A stretch of 64,000 nt of DNA. It comes from Tenderia sp965602225. GTDB lineage: Bacteria; Pseudomonadota; Gammaproteobacteria; Tenderiales; Tenderiaceae. The notes under the pieces were generated by a model. The model worked only from the letters and a program-made list of their open reading frames with translations, did no database searches and was not told where the DNA came from. The DNA is taken from the NCBI GenBank assembly GCA_965602225.1, contig CBFCYE010000007.1, forward strand, positions 51,306 through 115,305, written 5' to 3'. A program made the position numbers and the translations under genes. Position 1 is the stretch's first letter; each line of letters opens with the position of its first letter. Shown here in pieces: positions 7,671-17,253 of the stretch.

Positions 7671-9701
7671 ATGAATTTTTTTAATGGAATGAAATTGAGC
7701 GCCAAAATGGCCGGGGGATTTGGCATTGTGCTGGCGTTAATGGCCATTGTTTCCATGGTTGTTTATAACAGTATTCACTCGTTGGTCGATTCCTCCAAGT
7801 GGGTAAACCATACTTATGAAGTTATACGAAATGCCGAATCTGTTGGATCTGCGATGGTGGACATGGAAACCGGCCAGCGCGGTTTCATGGTTACCGGCAA
7901 GGATGAATACCTGGAACCCTATAATAACGGACAAAAAGTATTTGATCAGTTGATTATCAAGGGGCAGGAGCTGACCAGCGATAATCCAACTCAGGTGAGC
8001 CGTTGGCAAGCCGTTGCAGAAATGAAGCAGCAATGGCTTAACAAGGTCGCTAAGCCTGAAATCTCTGCCCGTCGTGACGTTAGCAAAGGTGCGGATGCTA
8101 TGACGCATTTTAAAGAGGTCTCGTCTCGCACTGTTGGTAAGGAGATCTTTGACAGTATTCGTGATGCGCTCGCTGATATGGATAGGAAGCTAGCGGATAG
8201 TCCAAATGGAAAGCTCCTGGTGACTACCATAACGCTTGATCTGGTGAATATGGAAACAGGTCAGCGTGGTTTTTTGCTCACAGGCAAGGAAGCGTCGCTG
8301 GAGCCATATATTAATGGCAGTAAATCCTTGAAACGACATCTAGCCGAATTACGAGGCATTCTGAAGCCATCATCGGCGGTTAGCGCAGATATAAAGAAAG
8401 TTAAAGAACGCGTCGATGCCTGGATGAGCAAGGCTGCTAACCCTGAAATTGAAGCCCGCCGTGAAATGAATCAATACAGCACTACCATTGAAGATGTCGC
8501 CATCATGATGATGACCGGGCAGGGCAAAACAATCATGGATGCCCTACGTGTCAAACTGCAAGAAATTATTGATGCAGAAGAGGTCTTGATCGGCGTGCGT
8601 GGCAAAGAGCAGGAGTCTACCTCTGAGTTTGCGATCAGCTTCACCCTGATAGGCACATTGCTGGCAATTGTTATTGGTGTTGTGGTGGCATTCTTTGTCG
8701 CGCGCGGTATCTTGGGGCCGCTTAAGGCTACAAACAATATGCTCAAGGATATTGCCGAAGGTGAGGGCGATCTGACCAAGCGTATTTCTGTGAATACCAA
8801 AGATGAAATCGGCGAGCTTGGTAACAACTTCAATGCCTTCATAGAAAAACTGCAAGGCATTATTAGAGAAATTTCAGGTGCCACCACACAACTGGCTGCA
8901 TCTGCAGAACAGATGTCGGCAACGACTGAAGAAACAAGTGCAGGCGTGAGTAATCAGCAACGAGAAACCGAACAGGTTGCTTCTGCCATTACTGAAATGA
9001 CGGCCACAGTACAGGAGGTGGCGAAAAATTCTGAACAAGCCTCGGTTGCTGCAAGTGAAGCTGATAATGAAGCTAAGAACGGAAACCAGGTAGTGAGCAG
9101 CACTGTTCAGGCAATTAATGAATTGGCAAAAGAGGTTGAAGAGTCGGCGGCTGTTATAGGTAAGCTTAAAGGCGATAGTGAAAATATTGGTACGGTTTTG
9201 GATGTTATTAAAGACATTGCCGAGCAGACCAATTTGTTGGCACTGAATGCGGCTATTGAGGCGGCTCGTGCAGGTGAAACAGGGCGTGGTTTTGCGGTTG
9301 TTGCTGATGAAGTGAGAACACTGGCACAGCGCACGCAAGAATCAACTCAGGAAATAGAAAAGCTCATTTCAGCATTGCAAGGTGGAGCGGAAAAGGCGGT
9401 TACTGCCATGGAACAGAGTCGTGGTCGGGCAAGTGACACTGTTACCAAGGCGGAGGATGCCGGTGCATCATTAGCTTCTATTACAAGTGCTGTGGGTACC
9501 ATTCTACAGATGAATACCCAGATTGCGACGGCTTCAGAGGAGCAAACCTCAGTTGCTGAAGAGATCAATCGTAATGTGATTAATATTCAAAACGTTTCCG
9601 AGCAAACTGCGGCTGGTGCTCAGCAGACATCGCTTGCCAGTGCCGAACTTGCCAGATTAAGTGATGAGTTGCGAGGGCTTGTTGGGAAGTTTCGTGTTTA
9701 G
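7671..9701 (+). CDS. Methyl-accepting chemotaxis protein with tandem CHASE3-like sensor
   Basis: The 676-aa chemoreceptor has TM1 at about 13-33, a periplasmic region to about 319, TM2 at about 320-345, HAMP at about 347-400 and a complete signalling hairpin with the conserved tip EQTNLLALNAAIEAARAGE. The sensor holds two copies of the CHASE3 signature METGQRGF[ML][VL]TGK, at residues 65 and 194. This indicates an internal duplication of the four-helix sensor. No C-terminal CheR-docking pentapeptide is present (the protein ends in LVGKFRV). The start has a strong AGGAGA ribosome site. The ligand is unknown. Confidence 0.95.
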   Translation: MNFFNGMKLSAKMAGGFGIVLALMAIVSMVVYNSIHSLVDSSKWVNHTYEVIRNAESVGSAMVDMETGQRGFMVTGKDEYLEPYNNGQKVFDQLIIKGQELTSDNPTQVSRWQAVAEMKQQWLNKVAKPEISARRDVSKGADAMTHFKEVSSRTVGKEIFDSIRDALADMDRKLADSPNGKLLVTTITLDLVNMETGQRGFLLTGKEASLEPYINGSKSLKRHLAELRGILKPSSAVSADIKKVKERVDAWMSKAANPEIEARREMNQYSTTIEDVAIMMMTGQGKTIMDALRVKLQEIIDAEEVLIGVRGKEQESTSEFAISFTLIGTLLAIVIGVVVAFFVARGILGPLKATNNMLKDIAEGEGDLTKRISVNTKDEIGELGNNFNAFIEKLQGIIREISGATTQLAASAEQMSATTEETSAGVSNQQRETEQVASAITEMTATVQEVAKNSEQASVAASEADNEAKNGNQVVSSTVQAINELAKEVEESAAVIGKLKGDSENIGTVLDVIKDIAEQTNLLALNAAIEAARAGETGRGFAVVADEVRTLAQRTQESTQEIEKLISALQGGAEKAVTAMEQSRGRASDTVTKAEDAGASLASITSAVGTILQMNTQIATASEEQTSVAEEINRNVINIQNVSEQTAAGAQQTSLASAELARLSDELRGLVGKFRV

Positions 9702-9766
9702 TTGATTCTACTGTGTTTGCGGTCGTCGGCTATTAGGTCGGGCCGCAAGCATGAATCCATCCCGTA

Positions 9767-10498
9767 TTAACCAAGATCACCCCAAAGCTGTTGAATCACG
9801 CTTAACGTGGTTAAGCCAGCCGTTTCAGTGCGCAGGATGCGCGGGCCTAGACGGATGCCGTTAAAGCCATGTTCGATGGTAGATTTGATTTCGCCATCAC
9901 TCAAACCGCCTTCAGGGCCAATCAACAAGGCCACATTATTCTCTGGTTTGTCCAGTGTTGCCAAACTGTCGGCTGCAGTGGGATCAAGCACCAGTTTGAG
10001 TGAGGCGTTGAGTTGTTGCTGCCAGTCGGCTAATGACATTGCTTCATGCAGTTGCGGAATGCTGTTACGACCGCATTGTTCGCAGGCGCTGATGATGACG
10101 CTGTGCCAATGACGCAGGCGTTTGTCCTGTCGTTCCTGATTCAGCTTTACACCACAACGTTCGCTGAACAGCGGTACGATTTCGGTGACGCCTAGCTCAA
10201 CAGCCTTTTGAATGGTGTAGTCCATTTTTTCACCGCGCGAGATGCACTGCCCAAGAATGATGGACAGGGGAGATTCACATGTCTTGTCGAGAAACTGACC
10301 GATGTTGGCTGAGGCGCGTTTTTTTTGCACCTCGCTCAGTTCAGCCTCATATTCGCCGCCCTCGCCATTAAATAAAATCAGACTGTCGCCCTGTTTCAGC
10401 CGCAATACCCGCACGGCATGGCTAAAGGCGTTTTCATCCAGCTCAATGCTGGCACCGCTGTTAAGCGGAGAGGGTGTGTAGATTCTTGGGATGCGCAT
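9767..10498 (-). CDS. rsmE: 16S rRNA (uracil(1498)-N(3))-methyltransferase
   Basis: The 243-aa SPOUT-class enzyme methylates N3 of U1498 in 16S rRNA of the 30S subunit, using SAM. Family features are the N-terminal PUA-like segment HAVRVLRLKQGD, the IQKAVELGVTEIVPLFSERCGV region and the knotted SAM site LLIGPEGGLSDGEI...LGPRILRTETA near the C-terminus. The length is typical. Its ATG overlaps the stop of bioA by one base (TAATG), so it is probably co-translated with bioA. Confidence 0.97.
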   Translation of the reverse strand: MRIPRIYTPSPLNSGASIELDENAFSHAVRVLRLKQGDSLILFNGEGGEYEAELSEVQKKRASANIGQFLDKTCESPLSIILGQCISRGEKMDYTIQKAVELGVTEIVPLFSERCGVKLNQERQDKRLRHWHSVIISACEQCGRNSIPQLHEAMSLADWQQQLNASLKLVLDPTAADSLATLDKPENNVALLIGPEGGLSDGEIKSTIEHGFNGIRLGPRILRTETAGLTTLSVIQQLWGDLG

Positions 10499-11850
10499 TA
10501 TTTTTCGCTTGTCGCTATATCGATGCCTTCTGTGGCAATGCGCGCCAGGGTGTCGATCTGCTCCGGGGTGATGACATAGGGAGGCATGAAATAGATGACG
10601 TTGCCCAGTGGTCGCAGTAGCGCATTATTTTTCAGGGCATGTTGGTAGACCTTGAGGCCACGACGTTCCTGCCACGGGAAAGGGGTCTTGTTGGCCTTGT
10701 CTTTGACCATCTCAATCGCCAGTATCATACCGGTTTGGCGCACTTCGGCCACATAGGGATGGTCCTGCAGATGGGCCACGGCAATGCCCATATGGTCGGC
10801 CAGATGTTTATTGCTCTCAATCACATCATCCTGACGAAAGATATCCAGTGTTGCCAGCGCCGCAGCACAGCCGAGCGGGTTGCCGGTGTAGCTGTGCGAA
10901 TGCAGGAAGGCCGTCATGTTTTCGTAGTCGTCATAAAAGGCCTGGTAGATCTGGTCGTGGGTGACCACGCAGGCCAGAGGCAGATAACCGCCGGTCAGGC
11001 CTTTTGACAGGCAGATGAAGTCGGGGCTGATATCGGCCTGTTCACAGGCGAACATCGTTCCGGTGCGACCAAAACCAACGGCAACCTCGTCGGCGATCAG
11101 GTGCACCCCGTATTTATCGCAGGCTTTACGTAACAGCTTGAGATAGACAGGGTGATACATACGCATGCCACCGGCACACTGCACCAACGGTTCGACAATC
11201 ACGGCGCTAACTTCATCGGCATGTTTTTGTAATGTTGCTTCCATGTGCGTGAACATGCGCGTTGAGTAGTCAAACCAGCTTTCACCAAGTTCGCGGTGAT
11301 AACAATCGGGCGAGGCCACGGTGATGACCTCCATCAACAACGGTGCATAGGTTTCTTTGTAGAGTAAGACGTCGCCCACGGCCAGCGCACCCAGAGTCTC
11401 GCCGTGATAGCTGTTGGCCAGCGATATGAACTTGGTCTTGTTTAATTGACCCTTGTTGCGCCAATAGTGAAAGCTCATCTTTAGCGTGGCTTCAATCGCC
11501 GACGAACCGTTGTCGGCATAAAAACAGCGATCCAGACCTTTGGGGGTAATCTCGGCCAGTCGTTCAGATAATTCAATCACTGGCTCATGGCTAAAACCAC
11601 CCAGGATGACGTGCTCCAGAGTATCGAGCTGTTGTTTGATGCGGTCGTTGATGCGTGGATTGCAGTGACCAAACAGGTTCACCCACCAGGAACTGATGCC
11701 GTCGAGATAACGCTGGCCTTCAAAATCTTCCAGCCAGATGCCATCGCCTTTTTTGATAGGCACCAGCGGCAGCCATTCGTGGTCTTTCATCTGGGTGCAG
11801 GGGTGCCAGAGGTTGGTTAGGTCGCGTTTGATCAGGTCAGAGTTTTTCAT
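10498..11850 (-). CDS. bioA: Adenosylmethionine-8-amino-7-oxononanoate aminotransferase
   Basis: The 450-aa class III PLP aminotransferase converts KAPA to DAPA in biotin synthesis, using SAM as amino donor. It starts LWHPCTQMKDHEWLPLVPIKKGDG, the usual BioA N-terminus. It has DGISSWWVNLFGHCNP, ADNGSSAIEATLKMSFHYW for phosphate binding, LIADEVAVGFGRTG, and the PLP lysine in LSKGLTGGYLPLA. The length agrees with the family. rsmE follows with a one-base overlap. No other biotin gene is in the window, so the bio genes are not clustered here. Confidence 0.97.
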   Translation of the reverse strand: MKNSDLIKRDLTNLWHPCTQMKDHEWLPLVPIKKGDGIWLEDFEGQRYLDGISSWWVNLFGHCNPRINDRIKQQLDTLEHVILGGFSHEPVIELSERLAEITPKGLDRCFYADNGSSAIEATLKMSFHYWRNKGQLNKTKFISLANSYHGETLGALAVGDVLLYKETYAPLLMEVITVASPDCYHRELGESWFDYSTRMFTHMEATLQKHADEVSAVIVEPLVQCAGGMRMYHPVYLKLLRKACDKYGVHLIADEVAVGFGRTGTMFACEQADISPDFICLSKGLTGGYLPLACVVTHDQIYQAFYDDYENMTAFLHSHSYTGNPLGCAAALATLDIFRQDDVIESNKHLADHMGIAVAHLQDHPYVAEVRQTGMILAIEMVKDKANKTPFPWQERRGLKVYQHALKNNALLRPLGNVIYFMPPYVITPEQIDTLARIATEGIDIATSEK

Positions 11851-12053
11851 GGCATAGAATAAGGTCTGATTAAGGTTGAATGATTATAAGTGATTGACGT
11901 CGCATAGTCGTCATTTGGGCAATCTCTAGGGGCTACTGCGGCTTGATTTGTAAATTTAGTTAACTATCGAGGCGCTTCGCTGTATGGAGAGCTTTATGAA
12001 TAGCTAATGAGGTGGCAAGTGCAATAATAAGTTTAGGTGTGTATTGGCTGGCG

Positions 12054-13130
12054 TCAGAAGGCATGATTGTAAGATAGCTGGAAGACGAAATAACGCACTT
12101 TGTTAATTTCCGTTTTATCGCCACCCAGTTCGATGTGCAGTTGTTTCCACATATAACGCAGTGTTACGGCCTCCGCGGTGATGTTGTAGAGTCCCTGTAA
12201 ATGGTGCGCTTGCCAATACCATAATCCTGCCCCAATGCTGGTGAAATGTTGGATGTCGAAGTTTTGATGTTCGGCCAATATTTCTAGTTTGTCTGTCCAC
12301 TGGTATTGTCCAGCGAGATAGATTTTTCGTGGCCAGGTTTGTTCGAACCGCTTATATGATTCAAAACCGGTGATGGCCGGATCGTAATGGAGATAGCCAT
12401 CCTCATCATAGGTTTTGGTCTCTGATGTTGCTGTGGCGGTTGTATAGGGTGCGTCATCCCAATACATTCGGCTGGTTAGGTCGATAATGTCCAGTTGCGC
12501 TGAGAGTTTTTCGGTTGGCTGCCAGTCGAGTCCGACGTCCAAACTATAGCCATTGCCTGTCGGTTCTTTTCCTAGATGCCTGTCAAACAGTGGGTCGCGA
12601 GCATAGAGATAGTCGGCATCAAACTGAAAGTCATAATCCTCCTCCGCGGTGACGCTGGCTGTACCGCTGATGCTGCCATCGGTTAAGGCCTTGTTATGTA
12701 AATAAGAGATCGCCAGGTTGGCACTCAAGGTTGAGGTCAGTTGTTTTTTCCGCCCCAATTTCAGGCCGTTGCTGCAATTGTGTAGCGCCTTGATATAGAG
12801 CTCGTATTCTTTGCCTATTTCAAGTGGTCGTTTGTTTTTGGTGAGATAAATGAACTCTACCGTTTGTGGGGAGAACTCTAGTAAATAGTCGCAACGCTCG
12901 AGATAACCCAATTGCCAGTCTTGCCAATAAACGCCTGTTTCTAATTTGTTGAATGTTAATGCGTTGTCTCCGCCGTAGAAGGGCTGCTTCCAACCGTCAC
13001 CGATGGCTTTTATGGCGATCGGGCTGCTATAGGCAATGCTTTGGACGGTGACATAGGGTTTATAGTCTCTCGCCTGGGCGGTCGATATGCTGACGAGTAG
13101 CAGTAGTATGAAATAAAATTGGAATCGCAT
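12054..13130 (-). CDS. Predicted outer-membrane beta-barrel protein
   Basis: The 358-aa protein begins with a clear signal peptide (FYFILLLLVSISTAQA, cleavage near residue 20) and has no later membrane helix. The mature part is rich in alternating aromatic/polar strands (YWQDWQLGYLERC, YLAGQYQWTDKLEILAEHQNF) and ends in Phe (SYNHAF), as outer-membrane barrel proteins do. I do not recognise a specific family. It is downstream of a large lipoprotein gene on the same strand, with a terminator-like hairpin between them, so some readthrough or a separate promoter is needed. The substrate is unknown. Confidence 0.6.
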   Translation of the reverse strand: MRFQFYFILLLLVSISTAQARDYKPYVTVQSIAYSSPIAIKAIGDGWKQPFYGGDNALTFNKLETGVYWQDWQLGYLERCDYLLEFSPQTVEFIYLTKNKRPLEIGKEYELYIKALHNCSNGLKLGRKKQLTSTLSANLAISYLHNKALTDGSISGTASVTAEEDYDFQFDADYLYARDPLFDRHLGKEPTGNGYSLDVGLDWQPTEKLSAQLDIIDLTSRMYWDDAPYTTATATSETKTYDEDGYLHYDPAITGFESYKRFEQTWPRKIYLAGQYQWTDKLEILAEHQNFDIQHFTSIGAGLWYWQAHHLQGLYNITAEAVTLRYMWKQLHIELGGDKTEINKVRYFVFQLSYNHAF

Positions 13131-13148
13131 ATTAATTTATGTGCCGAT

Positions 13149-13181
13149 AAAAAAGGGTGGCTCTGTGGCCACCCTTTTTTT
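13149..13181 (-). terminator. Rho-independent terminator after the lipoprotein gene
   Basis: The arms AAAGGGTGGC and GCCACCCTTT form a stem, with A/T runs on both sides. The hairpin could work in either direction. It lies 16 bp after the stop of the lipoprotein gene. Confidence 0.8.
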
Positions 13182-13196
13182 CTATTGCAATTTAGT

Positions 13197-15788
13197 TTAC
13201 AACGTTTCGAAAGTACCGTTGATGTATGTGATTTTCACAAGACCATTGGACAGCTTTTCGATATCGGCGTACTTCGTGCCGTTATACTCAATAGTACCGG
13301 TATGGTAGTCGTCATCGGCATTAGGCGTGATGGTCATTGTCACGCCGTCCTGATTAGTGATGACTATGTTACCGGTGACGGTGTGGTCAGCAGTACCAGC
13401 ATCTGTGATGGTGCCATTGATCACGATTTGACGCGTACCATAAGCGATGCTGATGGCCGCAGTGCCATCGTCGAAGCCAGTACGGTCACCTGTGACGCTA
13501 ACACGGGCTTCAGGCAGGCCATCAAGTTGCAGGTTAAAGCTAAGTCCAACATCCGCCTCAAGCCACTGATTGTCTTCAGTGCCTTCTAAATTATACTTTG
13601 GGCGGGTCAGTTCTGCTGATGCACTACCGTTAACGCTGAAGTCGGCCGAGCTAAGATCCACGTAATACGACCCTTCATCGGTAGAGGGGTACAGGGCTGA
13701 GTAGTTTTGAGTTACTGCGTCTCTAGCATCTGCGAAGCTGTTATATGTTCCCAAATCATTGGTATGGGTGTATCCACTAGTGTATGTGTAGGTCACGGCG
13801 GCTGAATTGTCAGCAGCAGACCAGTAAGTAGATGCGCTGTAACCGTAGTCACCTAACAGATTCAGGATAAATGTATCTTCACCACTAACAGCGTCGGTAT
13901 CCGAGTTGGTCCAGCTGACAAGATTTCGCGTGATGGAACCTAATGGCAACTCCCCAAACGGCACAAAAGTACTGGCGTTGCTGATATTGGCGGTAAAGCT
14001 GGCTTCCAGGCTATGACCAGCGCTGCTGCTGATCTCACCGCTCAGTTCCAAGGTGCTAGGTGTGATCCAGCTGTAATAATCACTAAACGTACCAGGAGTG
14101 ATCAAACTGTAATCATCAAACGTCGGCTTATTAGGGTCGACCCAGTAGTAATCACCATTTGTCGTATCTTTGATGGGATTAACCAGGGTTGTCGACAATG
14201 TCCCTAGGAATGTGATCTGCGCATCCAATGCTGCGCCTAAACCATCCTGCTTTTGCGTTAGGGATAGATCTACATCTATAGATACACCGGCGATGTCTGG
14301 GGCGGGAGCTGTGCCTGCTTCAATTGCTGCATAATCAAATGTGTATGCTGATGTCAGGTTAAGGGCAATTGTTCCGACGTTGATGTCGGCATCCGCCGCG
14401 GCACTGCGAAAGGAGGCAGAAGTAATACCAATGGTGATGGAGCTTGAGGCTGTCGTACCATCTACGGGTATTGATACAGTCATGTTTACGCTGCCTTCGC
14501 CAATGACTCCATTGGTGATAGTGAAAATTCCATTTGAACTGCTGATTGTCCCTGAGCTGAAACCAAGCCCATAACCACTCAATTCACTACCCGAAAAAGT
14601 GCCGTCTAAATTCAACAGGATAGCTTCTATAGCCGCTCCGAGCGTCGGGCCGATCAGGAACTCGCGGCTTATGTCGGATGCATCAGATGCCAACTCAACC
14701 TGTTGAGCAAAGGCGTTGCCTTTGGACTTGGCTTCCGCGTCGATGACAGTACCCCAGGTGCGTACGTCACCAACTAAAGCTTTTACCTTGGTTAGGGCTG
14801 CGCTGCCGGCAGTAGAGCTGGCCTCAGGGTCAATGATGCCATTCCCTGCATTAGCGCTATCCACAATCGCCTGCAGTGAGGCGACTACGCTGGAGGTGTC
14901 GGTAATGCCGATTTGTGTGTATGCGTTCTCGGCTGCGTCAATGAGTTCCTGCAGTGAAATCATCTGAGCATCGTTGACCGAGCTGGAATCATCAGCAGTA
15001 ATGGTGCCGCCAGCAAATGAATCCGAGAGCATTTGTAAAACACCATCAATATCCGGGCTGCCTTGTGAGGCATCGGCCAATGCGGCGATGGCCGCCCCAA
15101 ATGCCGCGTAGGCAATCTCGGTTGGACTGCCGTCACTAATGGCGCTTGCATCGGTAATGTCGATGGCTTTGGTATTAAGGATGTCAATGCCACCGAGCAG
15201 GTTGGATACTTCCGAGTTGGCGTTGTAGACAGCCGCGGCGTCTAAAGCACCGCTTGCTTTGGCGCGGCGCGCGGCAAGGTCGGTATAGGGGCTGACATTG
15301 ACGTTGATTGTGTCATTCGTTGCTGCCTCGGCCACCAGTGCGGTCATGGTCAGGCTGCCGGGTTTGTACCACTCGGCAAAGTCGACGCTGGTATTGGTAT
15401 CTAGGATGTCATCACTACGTGTGCCACAACCGGCTGGAATATCACATTTCATCTCGGTATTTGCGTCAGCGCTGATGGTGATCTGAATGGGGCCGCCTGC
15501 ATAGCTGCTGTCCACAGAGATTTCGTAGCTGCCATCGGCTGCCGTGGTCGCACTACCTACGGTGCGAAGTGCAGAACCACTGCTGTCCAGTTCCTCGGCG
15601 ATTACATTACCGCTCTTGATGATGCCCTTGGCGGCTGTGCCGTTCATGGAGACTCCGGAGGTGCCGGAAAGGTTGGAGAGGTCGGAGACGCTGGGAGCGC
15701 TCCCACCTCCACCTCCACAGCCACCTAAGCTTAGGGCGAGTGTAGCCACTGTCAAAGACAGTGTTTTAAGTTTGAAAGGCGGTTTCAT
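13197..15788 (-). CDS. Large secreted lipoprotein with Gly tract
   Basis: The ATG at 15788 is preferred over the upstream TTG (15800), because GGGGA sits 6 bp before the ATG. The signal peptide KTLSLTVATLALSLGGC ends at a lipid Cys followed by a glycine tract (GGGGGS), a common tether in surface lipoproteins. The mature protein of about 840 aa is rich in Ser, Thr, Ala, Asp and Gly with low charge. It has repeated hydrophobic strands toward the C-terminus, suggesting beta-rich extracellular domains. I recognise no enzymatic motif. The barrel-like protein downstream may be a partner, but this is inference. Confidence 0.7.
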   Translation of the reverse strand: MKPPFKLKTLSLTVATLALSLGGCGGGGGSAPSVSDLSNLSGTSGVSMNGTAAKGIIKSGNVIAEELDSSGSALRTVGSATTAADGSYEISVDSSYAGGPIQITISADANTEMKCDIPAGCGTRSDDILDTNTSVDFAEWYKPGSLTMTALVAEAATNDTINVNVSPYTDLAARRAKASGALDAAAVYNANSEVSNLLGGIDILNTKAIDITDASAISDGSPTEIAYAAFGAAIAALADASQGSPDIDGVLQMLSDSFAGGTITADDSSSVNDAQMISLQELIDAAENAYTQIGITDTSSVVASLQAIVDSANAGNGIIDPEASSTAGSAALTKVKALVGDVRTWGTVIDAEAKSKGNAFAQQVELASDASDISREFLIGPTLGAAIEAILLNLDGTFSGSELSGYGLGFSSGTISSSNGIFTITNGVIGEGSVNMTVSIPVDGTTASSSITIGITSASFRSAAADADINVGTIALNLTSAYTFDYAAIEAGTAPAPDIAGVSIDVDLSLTQKQDGLGAALDAQITFLGTLSTTLVNPIKDTTNGDYYWVDPNKPTFDDYSLITPGTFSDYYSWITPSTLELSGEISSSAGHSLEASFTANISNASTFVPFGELPLGSITRNLVSWTNSDTDAVSGEDTFILNLLGDYGYSASTYWSAADNSAAVTYTYTSGYTHTNDLGTYNSFADARDAVTQNYSALYPSTDEGSYYVDLSSADFSVNGSASAELTRPKYNLEGTEDNQWLEADVGLSFNLQLDGLPEARVSVTGDRTGFDDGTAAISIAYGTRQIVINGTITDAGTADHTVTGNIVITNQDGVTMTITPNADDDYHTGTIEYNGTKYADIEKLSNGLVKITYINGTFETL

Positions 15789-16112
15789 TTGTTTCCCCAA
15801 TATTTGCCATTGTTGCCAAATGAACCAATGCTTGGTTTAAATGGAATGGTATATGCCTACATGCATAATTAAGGGCGTTATTAGATATGAAGTGCCTTAT
15901 TTAATCAATGCTAATGTATTGTTTACAGACAATGTCAACAATTAACGCTCAAAATGTTGTTTTCAGCTAGAAACACTACAGCGATACATTTGATTTCACG
16001 TTGCGTTATATGATTCCGCAATATGTTTTCGGTACCTGTTCTTTTTTGATTTGGCGTTGTTTCAGAGCTTTGATCATGTTGGTTGTTTCGCTAAAGGCTG
16101 TGAAGGAAAAAG
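15789..16112. other. Intergenic region between divergent genes
   Basis: This AT-rich 324-bp space must hold the promoters of the lipoprotein gene (minus) and the DUF1853 gene (plus). I see no convincing -35/-10 pair, no RNA gene and no ORF with a ribosome site. Confidence 0.5.
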
Positions 16113-17045
16113 TTGATTAATAGCGTAAATCTTAAATGTCAGTGTGTGCGCGACTTGGCTTGGGTGATGAGTAGTCCGTCAATGCTGGCCCTTGGGCCGA
16201 GCCCTTATGTTGGTGAAAAGGTCAGTGATGTCTGGTGCCAGTCTGTTTATCAACAAAACCTTGATTGGTTGCATCAGCTCGATGTTGATCCTGCTCCTTT
16301 GCAGCAGTGGCTAGATCAAAAACAAAGCCCCTTGCTGGGCATTTATTTTGAGTCGTTGCTGGCCTTCTGGTTACAGCATCTGCCGGATACAGAGTTATTG
16401 GCGCAAAACCTGAAGGTGGGCCAGCCGGGTTTACAGTTGGGTGAGTTTGATCTGCTGTTTCGTGATTTAGCCCAGCAGCAGCTAATTCACTGGGAAGTGA
16501 CGGTGAAATTCTATCTGCGTTATGGCTCGGACGACTATCAATGGCTGGGGCCAAATCCACGCGATAGTCTGCAGCGCAAATTGAATAAAGTGTTTGATCA
16601 CCAATTGCGTCTGTCTGAACAGCCAAAGGCGCAGCAGGTATTACAATATCAACTGGGTCAGCATCAGCCAACACCTCAGGCCGTTGTCAAAGGTTATCTG
16701 TTTTATCCCTATGACAGTGATTGGCGCAAACCGATAGAGATTCCTGCTGGTGTCTCAGCAAACCATCTAAAAGGCTGGTGGTGTCGTCACGCTGACATGC
16801 CAGTCAGGCTGGCATTATGCGAAACAGATAACCGCTGGATGCTATTGCCACGCTTGCAATGGTTGTCACCAGTGGTCAGATATAATATGACTGGGCTCAT
16901 GGATGAAAATGAGTTGTTGGGATGTTTGACCGATTATTTTTCTGAGTACTACAAGGCCGTTTTGTTAGTGGAACTCAAGGTCGGCGATGATGGCTGGTCT
17001 GAAGTGTCACGTGGTTTTGTTGTGAATGATGAGTGGCCGCGGTAA
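16113..17045 (+). CDS. DUF1853 family protein
   Basis: The 310-aa cytosolic protein fits the DUF1853 family of gammaproteobacteria. It has the N-terminal segment VRDLAWVMSSPSML, GIYFESLLAFWL, GEFDLLFRD and HWEVTVKFYLR, and the C-terminal region GWWCRHADMP. The acidic and Lys residues in GEFDLLF...HWEVTVKF follow the spacing of a PD-(D/E)xK nuclease core, so a nuclease-like fold is possible. That is an inference; the function of this family is not established. It starts at TTG, with AAGGAA 7 bp upstream. It has no close partner. Confidence 0.85.
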   Translation: MINSVNLKCQCVRDLAWVMSSPSMLALGPSPYVGEKVSDVWCQSVYQQNLDWLHQLDVDPAPLQQWLDQKQSPLLGIYFESLLAFWLQHLPDTELLAQNLKVGQPGLQLGEFDLLFRDLAQQQLIHWEVTVKFYLRYGSDDYQWLGPNPRDSLQRKLNKVFDHQLRLSEQPKAQQVLQYQLGQHQPTPQAVVKGYLFYPYDSDWRKPIEIPAGVSANHLKGWWCRHADMPVRLALCETDNRWMLLPRLQWLSPVVRYNMTGLMDENELLGCLTDYFSEYYKAVLLVELKVGDDGWSEVSRGFVVNDEWPR

Positions 17046-17200
17046 CCAGTTGTGTGCATGAAAGCATAGTCTTCCTGCTTTTTTATTAAGCTTATCCACC
17101 AATAAGATTTTCAGCTTAGGCTAGCATCTGATGGATCGAATAATTTCTAGTAGGAACAAATTAAACGTCTAAACTCGGCCATGACCGGTTGTTAAAAAGC

Positions 17201-17236
17201 GGTAGCAAGAAGCTATGGCCCGATCTCCTTGCTACC
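17201..17236 (-). terminator. Hairpin terminator for the methyltransferase gene
   Basis: The 9-bp arms GGTAGCAAG and CTTGCTACC are separated by 18 bp. On the minus strand the stem is followed by GCTTTTT, consistent with termination of the gene ending at 17254. Confidence 0.65.
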
Positions 17237-17253
17237 CCCATTAGGCGTGTTTA

